Positions 14,890-23,975 of a DNA stretch of 64,000 bases are shown here, in pieces. Within the stretch, counting starts at the first letter, position 1, and the number at the start of each line of letters is the position of its first letter. The notes under the pieces are model-generated. The model worked only from the letters and a program-made list of their open reading frames with translations, was not told the DNA's origin and did no database searches. The stretch comes from an uncultured Bacteroidales bacterium (GTDB lineage Bacteria; Bacteroidota; Bacteroidia; Bacteroidales; Muribaculaceae), in NCBI GenBank assembly GCA_902760865.1, contig CACWID010000017.1, positions 24,805 to 88,804 on the forward strand. Reading direction: 5' to 3'. The position numbers and the translations under genes are program-made.

Positions 14890-16101
14890 TTATTTCCTTT
14901 CCTTGAAGGCGTTCTCGATGTCTTCCACAGTCAGCACGGACAGTTCGTCGTCGTTGATGCTGAGCTTGGCTGTCAGGCGGTTGGCCTGCTGCTCGACGGC
15001 GCGCTCGAAGATGTTGCGCACATAGCGGGCGTTGCCGAAGTTCTTGGTCTTGTGGGCAACGACATAGTCCAGGTTGTCCTTGAGCAGCCTAGCCGCATCA
15101 TCGGTCATGGTGTACTGGTTCTTGTTCAGGTACAGCTTGAAGATGTCAAACAATTCCTGCTCGGTGTAGTCGGGAAAATTGATGTAGCGCGTGAAGCGCG
15201 ACTGCAGTCCCGGGTTGGAGTCGATGAAGCGTTTCATCTCATCGGGGTAGCCGGCAATGATGACCACCAGCTTGTCGCGGTCATCCTCCATGCGCTTGAG
15301 CAGGGTCGATATAGCCTCCTGGCCGTAGTCGCTGCGTGCATCCTGGGGCACCAGGGCATAGGCCTCGTCGATGAACAGCACGCCGTTAAGCGCCGAGTCG
15401 ATCACGGCATTGGTCTTGGTGGCGGTTTGCCCCACATACTCGGCCACGAGGCCCGAGCGGTCGGTCTCCACGGTGTGCCCCCTCTTCAGGATTCCCAGGT
15501 CCTTGTAGATACGCGCCACGATGCGCGCCACGGTTGTCTTGCCCGTACCGGGGCTGCCGGTGAACACGAGGTGGAATGACATCTTGGGCACCTTAAGGCC
15601 CTGGGCTTTACGTTGTTGCTGGATTTTGGCGAAGTTGGCAATGGTGTGCACTTCTTCCTTGACCGATTCCAGTCCGATGAGTTCGTCCAGTTCCTTGTAG
15701 GGGTCACCTTCCATCACCTCGGTGATGACCACGCTATCCTTGGGTTCATTGGGTTCCTGGGCAATCTCGGTGATGGGGGCAGGCGTTTTGGGGGCAGGCT
15801 TGCTCGTCAGTCCGGCCCACAACGCAAAGATAACTAACGCCAACAAAGCCGCACTACCACACACTACCGTCTTCTTGGTGAATCTCACCGGCTCACCGGG
15901 GCGCAGGAACTTGTACAGCAACACATAGCCCCAATAGATGAGCGGCGAGAGGATGGCGATAAACACCAGGAGCCCTAAAGCTCCATCGCCCGCGACGCCC
16001 TCGGCGCGCATGTCAAACACGGCAACGATGCCGGCGATAATCATCAGGGCCGCAAAAGCCAGAATAACGATACCGCAACCGCCCGAAAGTTCTCGTTTCA
16101 T
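14890..16101 (-). CDS. Membrane-anchored CbbX/SpoVK-like AAA ATPase
   Basis: Protein of 403 aa. Three N-terminal hydrophobic helices (about 9-29, 42-65 and 79-98) precede a linker and a AAA+ domain: Walker A GSPGTGKTT (182-190), pore-loop-like EYVGQTATKT, Walker B GVLFIDEAYAL, and an arginine-finger region RFTRYINF. The AAA part matches the CbbX/SpoVK group, which remodels client proteins such as Rubisco. The membrane helices are not part of that core and suggest work at the inner membrane. It is paired with a secreted protein gene and sits between the two direct repeats. Confidence 0.85.
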   Translation of the reverse strand: MKRELSGGCGIVILAFAALMIIAGIVAVFDMRAEGVAGDGALGLLVFIAILSPLIYWGYVLLYKFLRPGEPVRFTKKTVVCGSAALLALVIFALWAGLTSKPAPKTPAPITEIAQEPNEPKDSVVITEVMEGDPYKELDELIGLESVKEEVHTIANFAKIQQQRKAQGLKVPKMSFHLVFTGSPGTGKTTVARIVARIYKDLGILKRGHTVETDRSGLVAEYVGQTATKTNAVIDSALNGVLFIDEAYALVPQDARSDYGQEAISTLLKRMEDDRDKLVVIIAGYPDEMKRFIDSNPGLQSRFTRYINFPDYTEQELFDIFKLYLNKNQYTMTDDAARLLKDNLDYVVAHKTKNFGNARYVRNIFERAVEQQANRLTAKLSINDDELSVLTVEDIENAFKERK

Positions 16102-16644
16102 AACTCGATCAATTGTTATATTCGTATAGTAATTTGTCCTATTTGTGCATCCTATAATTCAAGTCGCACAGGCTAAAAATTCACTTCAGCCCGACCGCTG
16201 ACCGACAGGACACTATCGGCAAATCGATGCAGCCTTTCTGCCGTGCACTTGCCTTGCCATGTCCGCCGACAATAATAGTCTTTTCATCGTGACTGAGCAA
16301 TCAAGTGAATCTTTAAAACCGATGCAAATATACACCAAATTGCTCATCAAACCAATCCAATGGCATACAAAAGCCACCAACAGACGTTTAATATTTCGGT
16401 CAAGCGGCTATTAGTTGCTGAAAAGTCAGAAAAAAATAAATCAGCACTACCCTCCCGAGCCATGCTGACAATCATGTTTAACCCTAAAAAACCTCCAAAA
16501 TTATGAGTTCGAACCTATATCTGCAATTGTCGTGCCAACTTTTTAAATTCTTGTATAGCACTAAACAACAGGCAGTTATGGACATTATTCCTTGAACAGA
16601 CAAACGGAAAACATGATTTTGCATTGTCTCACTGGCTCTGGTGG
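16102..16644. other. Gene-free region between the CbbX-like gene and fcl
   Basis: The right third holds copy B of the direct repeat. The left part is the upstream region of the CbbX-like gene; no clear promoter was found. No coding frame was recognised. Confidence 0.5.
16492..16538. repeat. Direct repeat copy B: CCTCCAAAATTATGAGTTCGA-N19-GTGCCAA
   Basis: Same orientation and same 19-nt spacer as copy A at 14215-14262, with one A fewer in the A-run. Spacer sequences differ between copies. Confidence 0.75.
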
Positions 16645-17715
16645 TCAATTCTCCAGATACCAGTGGTAGAGGGCGGGAACGCCGTCCTCGAGTTCCATGG
16701 TATGGTGCCAGCCCAGGGAGTGGAGTTTGCTCACGTCGGTAAGTTTGCGCAGGGTGCCGTCGGGCTTGGTGGTGTCCCACTCAATGACGCCACGGTAGCC
16801 GACCGTCTGCTTGACGAGTGCTGCAAGCTGTTTGATAGTGATCTCCTTACCGCTGCCGATATTGATGTGGCAGTTGCGCACCTCGTCGCCCGTGCCGCGC
16901 ACGTCCTCGAAGTCGATATGCTCCAGGCAATAGACGCTGGCATCAGCCATGTCCTCGCTCCACAGGAATTCCCTGATCGGCGCACCCGAGCCCCACAAGA
17001 GCAAACGGTCCCTCATGATGCCGTATTTCTCCAGCGTAGCGACAATCTGTTCCTCGACAGCCTTGCCGTTGACGTGCTCGACGGGACGGCGGTCCAGGTC
17101 AGCACGGATGCCATCGATATTTCCCTCGTTGAGCATCTTGGCCAGATGCATCTTGCGCACCATGGCGGGCATGACGTGGCTGGTCTCGAGGTCAAAGTTG
17201 TCGCGAGGGCCGTACAGGTTGGTGGGCATCACGGCAATGAAGTTGGTGCCATACTGTAGGTTGAACGACTCGCACATCTTCATGCCAGCAATCTTGGCGA
17301 TGGCATAAGGTTCATTGGTGTACTCCAGCGGGGACGTCAGCAGGGCATCTTCGCCGATGGGCTGCGGGGCTTCGCGCGGGTAGATGCATGTGCTGCCCAG
17401 GAAAAGCAGTTTCTTCACGCCATGCCGCCAGCTCTCGCCAATGACATTTTGCTGAATCGCCAGATTCTGATAGATAAAATCAGCGCGATACTTCAGGTTG
17501 GCCATGATGCCGCCCACGTGGGCAGCAGCAAGCACGACATACTCAGGACGCTCTTGGTCAAAAAACTGCCTTACGGCCACGGCGTCCATCAGGTCAAGTT
17601 CCTGGTGGGTGCGTCCGATGAGGTGTGTGTAGCCCTTGCGCTGCAAGGAGTTCCAGATGGCGCTGCCGACAAGACCGCGGTGGCCGGCAACATATATTTT
17701 GGAGTCGCTAGTCAT
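16645..17715 (-). CDS. fcl: GDP-L-fucose synthase
   Basis: Converts GDP-4-keto-6-deoxymannose to GDP-L-fucose by epimerisation and NADPH reduction, supplying fucose for capsule and glycoproteins. An NADP-binding AGHRGLVGSA is near residue 10, STCIYP precedes the catalytic core, and YAIAK in EPYAIAKIAG is the SDR Tyr-x3-Lys. Length 356 aa includes an insertion around 190-235 (LNEGNIDGIRADLDRRPVEH) compared with the 320-residue E. coli enzyme, common in Bacteroidales. It lies 3 bp after gmd on the same transcript. Confidence 0.96.
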   Translation of the reverse strand: MTSDSKIYVAGHRGLVGSAIWNSLQRKGYTHLIGRTHQELDLMDAVAVRQFFDQERPEYVVLAAAHVGGIMANLKYRADFIYQNLAIQQNVIGESWRHGVKKLLFLGSTCIYPREAPQPIGEDALLTSPLEYTNEPYAIAKIAGMKMCESFNLQYGTNFIAVMPTNLYGPRDNFDLETSHVMPAMVRKMHLAKMLNEGNIDGIRADLDRRPVEHVNGKAVEEQIVATLEKYGIMRDRLLLWGSGAPIREFLWSEDMADASVYCLEHIDFEDVRGTGDEVRNCHINIGSGKEITIKQLAALVKQTVGYRGVIEWDTTKPDGTLRKLTDVSKLHSLGWHHTMELEDGVPALYHWYLEN

Positions 17716-17718
17716 TAT

Positions 17719-18801
17719 TTACTGGAGATGATAGATTTTCTTGATGTGCTGCATGTCGTGCTCCACCATAATGCGGACAAGGTCTTGGAAAGAGGTCTTC
17801 TGCGGATTCCAGCCGAGCTGTTGTTTGGCCTTTGTGGGGTCTCCGAGCAGCTGATCCACCTCGGCGGGACGGAAGTACTTGGGATCGACCTCGACTATTA
17901 CCCGTCCAGTGGCCTTGTCAATGCCTTTCTCGTCAATACCCTCGCCTTGCCATTCCAGCTCGATGCCGGCATGGTGGAAGGCCAGTGTGCAGAATTCCCT
18001 CACCGAGTGGCACTCGCCCGTGGCGATGACAAAGTCGTCGGGCTCGGGCTGCTGCATGATGAGCCACATGCACTCCACGTAGTCACGGGCATAGCCCCAG
18101 TCGCGCAGGGCATTGAGGTTACCCAGGTAGAGCTTGTCCTGCAGGCCGTGGGCGATGCGTGCGGCGGCAAAGGTAATCTTGCGGGTCACGAAGGTCTCGC
18201 CACGGCGCTCACTCTCGTGGTTGAAAAGGATGCCGTTGGCGCAGAACATGCCGTAACTCTCGCGGTAGTTTTTCATGATCCAGAACGAGTACAGCTTGGC
18301 GCAGCCGTATGGGCTGCGGGGGTAGAACGGCGTGGTCTCGCGCTGGGGCACCTCCTGCACCTTGCCGTAGAGTTCGCTCGTGCTTGCCTGATAGATCTTG
18401 GTCGTCTGTTCACGGCCGGCGATGCGCACCGCCTCGATGAGACGCAGGGTGCCTACGGCGTCGGTCTCGGCCGTGTATTCGGGCACATCAAACGATACCT
18501 TGACGTGGCTCTGGGCCGCCAGGTTGTAGATCTCGTCGGGCTTGATCTTCTCGATGATGCGGATGAGGGAACTGCTGTCGGTCATGTCGCCGTAGTGGAG
18601 GTTGATGAGGCGACGCTGCTTCATGTCGCGCACCCACTCGTCGAGGTAGAGGTGCTCGATGCGGCCTGTGTTGAAGCTGCTGCTGCGACGCAGGATGCCG
18701 TGTACCTCATATCCCTTGTCCAGGAGGAATTCTGCCAGATAGGATCCGTCTTGTCCGGTGATGCCCGTGATGAGGGCCACTTTCTGATTATTCTCGTTCA
18801 T
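17719..18801 (-). CDS. gmd: GDP-mannose 4,6-dehydratase
   Basis: First committed step from GDP-mannose to GDP-fucose. The Rossmann motif is [11 protein letters not shown] near the N-terminus, STSELYG is the Thr/Ser-Glu catalytic segment, and YGCAK in [10 protein letters not shown] is Tyr-x3-Lys. Normal length at 360 aa. It lies between the UpxY gene (21 bp upstream) and fcl, so UpxY-gmd-fcl form an operon for GDP-fucose. Confidence 0.97.
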   Translation of the reverse strand: MNENNQKVALITGITGQDGSYLAEFLLDKGYEVHGILRRSSSFNTGRIEHLYLDEWVRDMKQRRLINLHYGDMTDSSSLIRIIEKIKPDEIYNLAAQSHVKVSFDVPEYTAETDAVGTLRLIEAVRIAGREQTTKIYQASTSELYGKVQEVPQRETTPFYPRSPYGCAKLYSFWIMKNYRESYGMFCANGILFNHESERRGETFVTRKITFAAARIAHGLQDKLYLGNLNALRDWGYARDYVECMWLIMQQPEPDDFVIATGECHSVREFCTLAFHHAGIELEWQGEGIDEKGIDKATGRVIVEVDPKYFRPAEVDQLLGDPTKAKQQLGWNPQKTSFQDLVRIMVEHDMQHIKKIYHLQ

Positions 18802-18822
18802 ATCGTTCTCTATTCTTTAGAC

Positions 18823-19410
18823 TCACAAAGCGTTATTTAGCTGATTCTCGTCTGAATCGGTGATTTTCTCGATCAGCGAGGGGTGGACATAGGTGGTGGC
18901 GACGGCCACGAGGCCCTCGACGTTGACGACGACGCGACGGTCGCCCTTGACGCGCACGAACACGCCCTCGGCCCCGGCAAACACGCCGCCGATGATGCGC
19001 ACCCGCTCTCCCTGGGCAAAGTCGCCCGGGTCAGGATTGAGGAAGACCAGTTGCTCGTTATAGGTGCCGACCACCGTGATGAAGCTGTCCATTTCGCGCT
19101 TGGGCACGGTGATGGGTTTGTGGGTCTCACGGTTCATGATATATCGGATGGGCAGCGACGTCGTCTTCTTGTACTCGACCATCTTGCTGGGCTCGATGTG
19201 GATGAAGATAAGGTTGTGTACGCTAGGCACAAGTCGCTTGACCATCTGGCCATTGCGCTCCTCGCGGCGGTACTGCATGGGCACAAAACACTCGATGCCG
19301 CGTGCATCCAGGTCTTCCTTGACCTTGAGCTCGCGGTTATAGGTCACGCGGATGGCATACCAGAGCTTTTCCTCGGGGTCCTTGTTCGCTATCGTCGTCT
19401 TCTCGTCCAC
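18823..19410 (-). CDS. UpxY-like transcription antiterminator (NusG family)
   Basis: 195 aa with a NusG N-terminal domain (KLWYAIRVTYNRELKVKEDL, FIHIEPSKM) and a C-terminal KOW domain (GERVRIIGGVFAGAEGVFVRVKGDRRVVV). UpxY proteins act on the leader of their own capsule operon. The first codon is GTG and there is almost no room for a leader: a -7 box (TAACTTTG) ends 5 bp upstream of it. Here the regulator precedes only gmd and fcl, not a full capsule locus. Confidence 0.9.
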   Translation of the reverse strand: MDEKTTIANKDPEEKLWYAIRVTYNRELKVKEDLDARGIECFVPMQYRREERNGQMVKRLVPSVHNLIFIHIEPSKMVEYKKTTSLPIRYIMNRETHKPITVPKREMDSFITVVGTYNEQLVFLNPDPGDFAQGERVRIIGGVFAGAEGVFVRVKGDRRVVVNVEGLVAVATTYVHPSLIEKITDSDENQLNNAL

Positions 19411-19414
19411 GATG

Positions 19415-19422
19415 CAAAGTTA
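19415..19422 (-). promoter_or_regulatory. Possible -7 box of the UpxY-gmd-fcl operon
   Basis: Minus-strand TAACTTTG matches TAnnTTTG. If used, transcription starts at or next to the GTG start codon, implying a leaderless or nearly leaderless message. No -33 element is obvious. Confidence 0.4.
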
Positions 19423-19480
19423 AGGTTTTTTTCGCAATGGTGTACCATTCGGGCTGATTCTACGTTATATAATTATAATT

Positions 19481-20032
19481 ATGGCAAAGGAAATCAAGAA
19501 ATGGACCACGCTCGAGAGCCGCTACATCATCCAGCGGCCCTGGCTGACGGCACGCGTCGATAAGGTGCAGTTGCCCGACGGACGCATCAACCCCGAGCAC
19601 TATGTGCTGGAATACCCCGAGTGGGTCAACATCATCGCCATCACCACCGAGGGCGAATTTGTCATGGTCAGGCAGTACCGTCATGCCATGGACGTGGTGC
19701 TCGACGAGCTGTGCGCCGGCGTGGTCGAGGAGGGCGAAGCGCCCCTGCAGGCCGCTCAGCGCGAACTGCTCGAGGAGACGGGCTACGGCAGGGGAACATG
19801 GCGCGAAATCATGACTGTGGGCCAGAATCCCAGCATCTGTGACAACATCACCCACTGCTTCCTGGCCGAGGGTGTGGAGCGCATCAGCGACCAGCACCTC
19901 GATGCCAGCGAGGACATCGCCGTGCTGCTCTTGTCGCGCGATGAGGTGGAGTCGATGCTACGTGAGAACCGCCAGCTGCAGGCCCTCATGGCAGCCCCGC
20001 TGTGGCGCTACCTGGCCGAGCACCCCTTGTAA
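19481..20032 (+). CDS. NUDIX hydrolase (ADP-ribose pyrophosphatase-like)
   Basis: Hydrolyses a nucleoside diphosphate linked to another group, most likely ADP-ribose or another ADP-sugar. The NUDIX box GX5EX7REUXEEXGU is complete at residues 80-102 (G80, E86, R94-E95, E98-E99, G101). The upstream strand pair around VMVRQYRHAMDVVLDEL fits the ADP-ribose pyrophosphatase subgroup. It is divergent from UpxY, with 70 bp between. Confidence 0.9.
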   Translation: MAKEIKKWTTLESRYIIQRPWLTARVDKVQLPDGRINPEHYVLEYPEWVNIIAITTEGEFVMVRQYRHAMDVVLDELCAGVVEEGEAPLQAAQRELLEETGYGRGTWREIMTVGQNPSICDNITHCFLAEGVERISDQHLDASEDIAVLLLSRDEVESMLRENRQLQALMAAPLWRYLAEHPL

Positions 20033-20040
20033 AAAAAACA

Positions 20041-20076
20041 ACTCTGAGCCCTCGGAGAGCTCAGAGGACTCAGAGT
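20041..20076. terminator. Bidirectional terminator hairpin
   Basis: ACTCTGAG (20041-20048) pairs with CTCAGAGT (20069-20076) and CCTC (20050-20053) with GAGG (20064-20067). Upstream A8 gives a U-run on the minus strand. It separates the convergent NUDIX and flavodoxin genes. Confidence 0.8.
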
Positions 20077-20093
20077 ATCAGTAAGCGTCAGTT

Positions 20094-20978
20094 TTATCTC
20101 ACCACCCTGATAAAGACAGGAGCTTTGTCCTTCTCGACAAGCACATAGACTTTGATTTCGCTGGCAGGAGGCATGTCAGGTTTCTTCTCGCGTGGCATGT
20201 CCATCGCGGTGAACTCGTACTCGATTCCATCGAGGGCAGTACGTGATGCGACGGACTTAGCCTTGGCATTGAGCATCGGATATCCGTTGACGGCTGCGTC
20301 AAAGATAGCAGCCTCGTCAGCGCTGACGGGATGCTGTTCGGGGAAGTCGGCGGGCACAAAAGGCGAGTCTGCCTGTTCATTCACCGCAACATTAGTCGTA
20401 TCAAGCACAGCCATAAGCGCCGAATTGCGTTTCAGGAACTGTTCAAGTTCCTTGGGCATGGCATCCATGCGAGCGGCACGTACACCGTAACCGGGAAAAA
20501 CCTTAGCATTGGGCTGTTTCTCGGCCAGGTCCTTCATGCTTGATTCCAGTCCTCCGCTACCGAAGGTGCAGAACGGCACCACCCATTTGCCACTCAAGTC
20601 CACTTTCTCCAACAAGGAGGCAATGGGAGGCGCATAAGTGCCGAACCAGATAGGATAGCCGATGAAAATCCATTCATAATCGGCGACATTTGCCTTCAAG
20701 GGTTTAATCTCGGGCAGGATGCCTTTCTCGCGGTCTGCTTTGCAGCGGTCAATCGTTGCCTGGAACGCAGTGTCATAGGGTTCCTCGAGCGTGATTTCCT
20801 CGATGTCGGCATTGAGGCGCTTGGCAATTTCCTGTGCTAGGACCTTGGTGTTCGACGTCTGGGAGTAGTACAATACCAGCACCTTGGACGCCTTTTCACT
20901 CTTCTGGCTCTTTTGGCTGCATGAGGTGACAACCATCACAGCAAGGACAGCGAGCATCATTAATTTCAAAGTTTTCAT
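20094..20978 (-). CDS. Flavodoxin-domain lipoprotein
   Basis: Lipoprotein of 294 aa with lipobox VVTSC (Cys20) followed by a Ser/Lys-rich linker. The flavodoxin domain begins VLVLYYSQTSNTKVLA (33-48), an FMN phosphate loop, with WIFIGYPIWFGTYAPP as the second flavin loop. It could carry electrons at the outer face of the inner membrane or in the periplasm. About 100 C-terminal residues beyond the flavodoxin fold have no recognised family. Confidence 0.88.
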   Translation of the reverse strand: MKTLKLMMLAVLAVMVVTSCSQKSQKSEKASKVLVLYYSQTSNTKVLAQEIAKRLNADIEEITLEEPYDTAFQATIDRCKADREKGILPEIKPLKANVADYEWIFIGYPIWFGTYAPPIASLLEKVDLSGKWVVPFCTFGSGGLESSMKDLAEKQPNAKVFPGYGVRAARMDAMPKELEQFLKRNSALMAVLDTTNVAVNEQADSPFVPADFPEQHPVSADEAAIFDAAVNGYPMLNAKAKSVASRTALDGIEYEFTAMDMPREKKPDMPPASEIKVYVLVEKDKAPVFIRVVR

Positions 20979-21025
20979 AAAGTTGATATTTAATATGATG
21001 ACTAATGTTTATTATAGAGCAGTAT

Positions 21026-21952
21026 TTATCGTTTTGGGGCCTTCCAGAAGCGGGCTGCATCGGTAGTGACGATGTCTAGGGAATCTACGCTAAACGGTTC
21101 AAAATTCTCGGGAACAATCACAATATCTCCTCTCCCGAAATCCTTATTATCTGTATGATCGCGGTCCTCCTGATAAAAATGCAGGGTTTCCCAGCATGAG
21201 AACCAATAGGTGTTCTTGGCCATGTAGCAATAGTAATAGTCGTGTCTGGTTGTCCCTTTCTCGAAGCCTGGATACATCACCATCTGCTCGCCGGCGGCAT
21301 ACTTTTCGCGCATCTCCAGCAGGCTGAGTGGAGTACCTTCTTTATCGGTACAATAATGGCCGTCCATATCCGAGTCAATGAAAGCCCATTTGCCCAGTTC
21401 AGTCAACCACACCTCGTTCACCACATGGCAGTCCTCGTCGTCCTTGTCTTGAGGTAGGCAGGTCACATATCTCGCTGTCAAACCAGCGGCCTGCATCAAC
21501 TCATAATTGAGGATGGCATGCATGCGGCAGTTAAAGCCAGGATTCACTTCTCGTGAATATTTCCACAGGTCAATAGCATTAGGATGTTCAGGTCGATTAT
21601 AGGGTTGGTCATGAGGAATATTGGTAGCCACAAATTTAGAGATGGCCAGCGCCTTTTCCCAAGTCGTGGCACTAGGGCCATAAAGCGTATCCAGTCTGAA
21701 GTAGTTCATGATCTCCTGGGCACGAGCCGAGTCACTGACTACAGAAAATTGATACTGCACAGTATCGGCTTTGAACGATGATTGTTTAAGCAATTCAATT
21801 TTATTGGACTCAGAAGTCACAACCTCATTCTCCACAATGTTGAAATAATAACTTGGGGTGGTCATCAAATACCAAAATGCAATCGTCGCCAGCAAGCCGA
21901 TTACGGCAAAAATGCCCACAATTGTGCGAAAAAGATACTTCCAGAATTTCAT
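21026..21952 (-). CDS. Membrane-anchored transglutaminase-like protein
   Basis: 308 aa with one N-terminal membrane helix (about 8-30) and a transglutaminase-like cysteine-protease fold outside. Candidate triad: Cys142 in NPGFNCRMHA, His176 in CHVVNEVWL and Asp193 in WAFIDSDMD. Bacterial homologues act as peptidases or amidases in the periplasm. It lies 47 bp upstream of the flavodoxin lipoprotein gene on the same strand, so they may be co-transcribed. Confidence 0.82.
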   Translation of the reverse strand: MKFWKYLFRTIVGIFAVIGLLATIAFWYLMTTPSYYFNIVENEVVTSESNKIELLKQSSFKADTVQYQFSVVSDSARAQEIMNYFRLDTLYGPSATTWEKALAISKFVATNIPHDQPYNRPEHPNAIDLWKYSREVNPGFNCRMHAILNYELMQAAGLTARYVTCLPQDKDDEDCHVVNEVWLTELGKWAFIDSDMDGHYCTDKEGTPLSLLEMREKYAAGEQMVMYPGFEKGTTRHDYYYCYMAKNTYWFSCWETLHFYQEDRDHTDNKDFGRGDIVIVPENFEPFSVDSLDIVTTDAARFWKAPKR

Positions 21953-21997
21953 ACAGTAAAAAGCTTATTGTTATTGAGACTGTTCAATAATCGATCA

Positions 21998-22726
21998 TTA
22001 CAGCAGCTTGCCGTGGTCGTTGTAGCTGTAGTAACGGTTGCCGCGGCACACGATGATGTGGTCCACCAACTGGATGTCCATGACTTTGCATGCCTGGTGA
22101 ACGCGCTCGGTCAGGCGGTCGTCCTGAGTGCTGGGGGTTGGATTGTCGCTGGGGTGGTTATGGGCTAGGATGATACCCGATGACAGGCGCTCGATGGCGG
22201 GCCGCATGATCATCTTGATGTCGGCAACGGTCATGGCCGTACCGCCGCTGCTGATGCGCACACACTCCTCAACCTGCTTGGCGTGGTTGAGCAGCACAAC
22301 CATGATTTCCTCGTGGTCGAGGTCGCTCATGCGTGATTTCAAGTAATTGTAGGCGGCATCGCTGCTCGTGATTTTGTAGCGTTCGTCAAACTCTTCTTGC
22401 TGATAGCGGCGCGCCAGTTCCAGAGCGGCAAGGATTTCGATGGCCTTGACCTCGCCGATGCCGTGGTAGTTCTTCACCAGGTTGTTGATGCCCTTGCGGG
22501 CGATGAGGTAGAGTTTATCGTCATTGTCACGCAGGATGCGCTGGCACAAGTCAACGACCGACTCGCCCGGAGTGCCCACCCTCAACAGGATGGCAAGCAG
22601 CTCGGCCGTTGAAAGGCTGCCGAAGCCGTGCTTCTTGGCCTTCTCGCGCGGGCGGTCCTCCTCGGGGACGGTTTCCTTGATGTTGCGCGTTCCCGCCAGC
22701 TTGCTATTCTCTTTCTCTTCCATCAT
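21998..22726 (-). CDS. radC: RadC family JAB-domain protein
   Basis: 242 aa. Residues 25-115 hold a helix-hairpin-helix region (LSTAELLAILL, YHGIGEVKAIEILAALELARR). The C-terminal JAB/MPN domain has the metal-site motif AHNHPSDNPTPSTQDD with His189, His191 and Asp202. The name RadC is historical; the biochemical role in repair is unsettled. Confidence 0.92.
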   Translation of the reverse strand: MMEEKENSKLAGTRNIKETVPEEDRPREKAKKHGFGSLSTAELLAILLRVGTPGESVVDLCQRILRDNDDKLYLIARKGINNLVKNYHGIGEVKAIEILAALELARRYQQEEFDERYKITSSDAAYNYLKSRMSDLDHEEIMVVLLNHAKQVEECVRISSGGTAMTVADIKMIMRPAIERLSSGIILAHNHPSDNPTPSTQDDRLTERVHQACKVMDIQLVDHIIVCRGNRYYSYNDHGKLL

Positions 22727-22743
22727 ATCGTATTAAGCTACTG

Positions 22744-22836
22744 ATTACGCGAATTAAACATAGGTTTCACCGCAAATGGCAATTCGTGAAATTTGATTTA
22801 ATGTATGCGGATGCCAATTTGTATAATTCGCGTAAT
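22744..22836. repeat. Intergenic palindromic element, arms ATTACGCGAATTA / TAATTCGCGTAAT
   Basis: Perfect 13-bp arms at 22744-22756 and 22824-22836 with further imperfect pairing between them. The same 13-mer occurs at 29658-29670 and a variant (ATTACACGAATT) at 23908-23919, so it is a dispersed intergenic family. Confidence 0.75.
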
Positions 22837-22849
22837 TCGTAGTTACAAA

Positions 22850-23845
22850 TCACTTCCCCTTGCGCATCGCCACTTCCTCGTTGATGTCGCGGCCATGCCT
22901 GAGCAGGATTTTCCACACATAGGCCTTGATGAAGCCCCAACCGTAGCTGCACAGCTGAGTGAAACTCGTCGCAACGGCGAGACAAGCAATCTTCAAGCTG
23001 CGGGTCTCGATGAGGGCAGCCACCCACAACATCGCGGCATAAAGCAGAATGGGCAGGATGAACCACCACTTCCACAACGAGAGCAACAACAATAGAGCAC
23101 AGCCGAGAGTAAAGACGGCGGGCAGGCAATGCACGGCCTTGAGGCTGTCAGGGTAAAGCAGCTTGAGGGTGATGCGCGACATGCCGAAGACGTAGGTCTG
23201 CCGCGCAAATTTGCTGAGGCTCGTGCGACGCTTGTGATAGACAAAGGCGGGGCGTATCAAGCGGATGTTGAAACCTGCCTGACGCACGCGGGTGCTCATG
23301 TCAATGTCCTCGCTGAACATCTCGCGGAAGCCGCCGACCTTCTCGTACACATTCCTGGAATAGCCCATGTTGAACGAGCGCGGCACAAATTTCTCCATCT
23401 GCACCTTGCCGCCACGGATTCCGCCTGTGGTCAGGAACGACGTCATTGAGAAGGAGATGGCCTTCTGCACATCGGTGAAGTCTGGGCTGGCAGCGTCGGG
23501 ACCGCCGAAGCACGGCACATATTCCCGAGCCAGTTCGTCACCCAGCGTCCTGAAGTAGTCGGGCGGGATGACGCAGTCGCTGTCAAAGAAGACAAAATAC
23601 TGGCCCGTGGCATGCTCCAGACCGTAGTTGCGGGCGATGGAGCGGCCCTCGTTGGCTTTATAGAAGTAGCGCAGGTCCAGCTGACTGGCATAGCGCAGCG
23701 CGATGTCCTCGCAGCGCTCCGTCGAGCCGTCCTCCACCAGAATGATCTCAAAATCCTTGTCGGTCTGTCGGGTGAGGCTGCTGAGCAGGTCCTCCACCTC
23801 GTCACGCCGGTTATACACCGGCACTATCACTGAAAAATAAGGCAT
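22850..23845 (-). CDS. Family 2 glycosyltransferase with C-terminal membrane helices
   Basis: 331 aa. Nucleotide-sugar binding start FSVIVPVYNRRDEVEDLL, LVEDGSTERCED, and the metal-binding FFDSDCVIPP near residue 90. EDIDMSTRVRQAG matches the [EQ]D acceptor-site region. Two or three hydrophobic helices at about 245-305 would place it at the inner membrane. Acceptor unknown. A minus-strand TAATTTTG at 23874-23881 is a good -7 box, about 30 nt upstream of the ATG. Confidence 0.9.
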   Translation of the reverse strand: MPYFSVIVPVYNRRDEVEDLLSSLTRQTDKDFEIILVEDGSTERCEDIALRYASQLDLRYFYKANEGRSIARNYGLEHATGQYFVFFDSDCVIPPDYFRTLGDELAREYVPCFGGPDAASPDFTDVQKAISFSMTSFLTTGGIRGGKVQMEKFVPRSFNMGYSRNVYEKVGGFREMFSEDIDMSTRVRQAGFNIRLIRPAFVYHKRRTSLSKFARQTYVFGMSRITLKLLYPDSLKAVHCLPAVFTLGCALLLLLSLWKWWFILPILLYAAMLWVAALIETRSLKIACLAVATSFTQLCSYGWGFIKAYVWKILLRHGRDINEEVAMRKGK

Positions 23846-23873
23846 CTCAAATCTGACTTTTGCAATTATCCCA

Positions 23874-23881
23874 CAAAATTA
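23874..23881 (-). promoter_or_regulatory. -7 box of the glycosyltransferase gene
   Basis: Minus-strand TAATTTTG; the start codon is about 30 bp downstream. No clear -33 TTTG at the expected distance. Confidence 0.5.
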
Positions 23882-23967
23882 CACTTTTTCCTTTTTAAAA
23901 ACTACGAATTACACGAATTTTACAAAATAACATCCATGTCTTGATCTGTACTATCGGGATAATGGTT

Positions 23968-23975
23968 TATCTTTG
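23968..23975 (+). promoter_or_regulatory. -7 box of the secreted dockerin protein gene
   Basis: TATCTTTGCAACG with TTGA at 23941-23944 as a possible -33 element, 23 bp upstream. It would give a leader of roughly 185 nt. Confidence 0.5.

Noticed and set aside
17422-18840. 472-codon plus-strand frame opposite gmd and fcl
   Set aside because: Runs across two well-defined genes and their junction; no domain or start signal.
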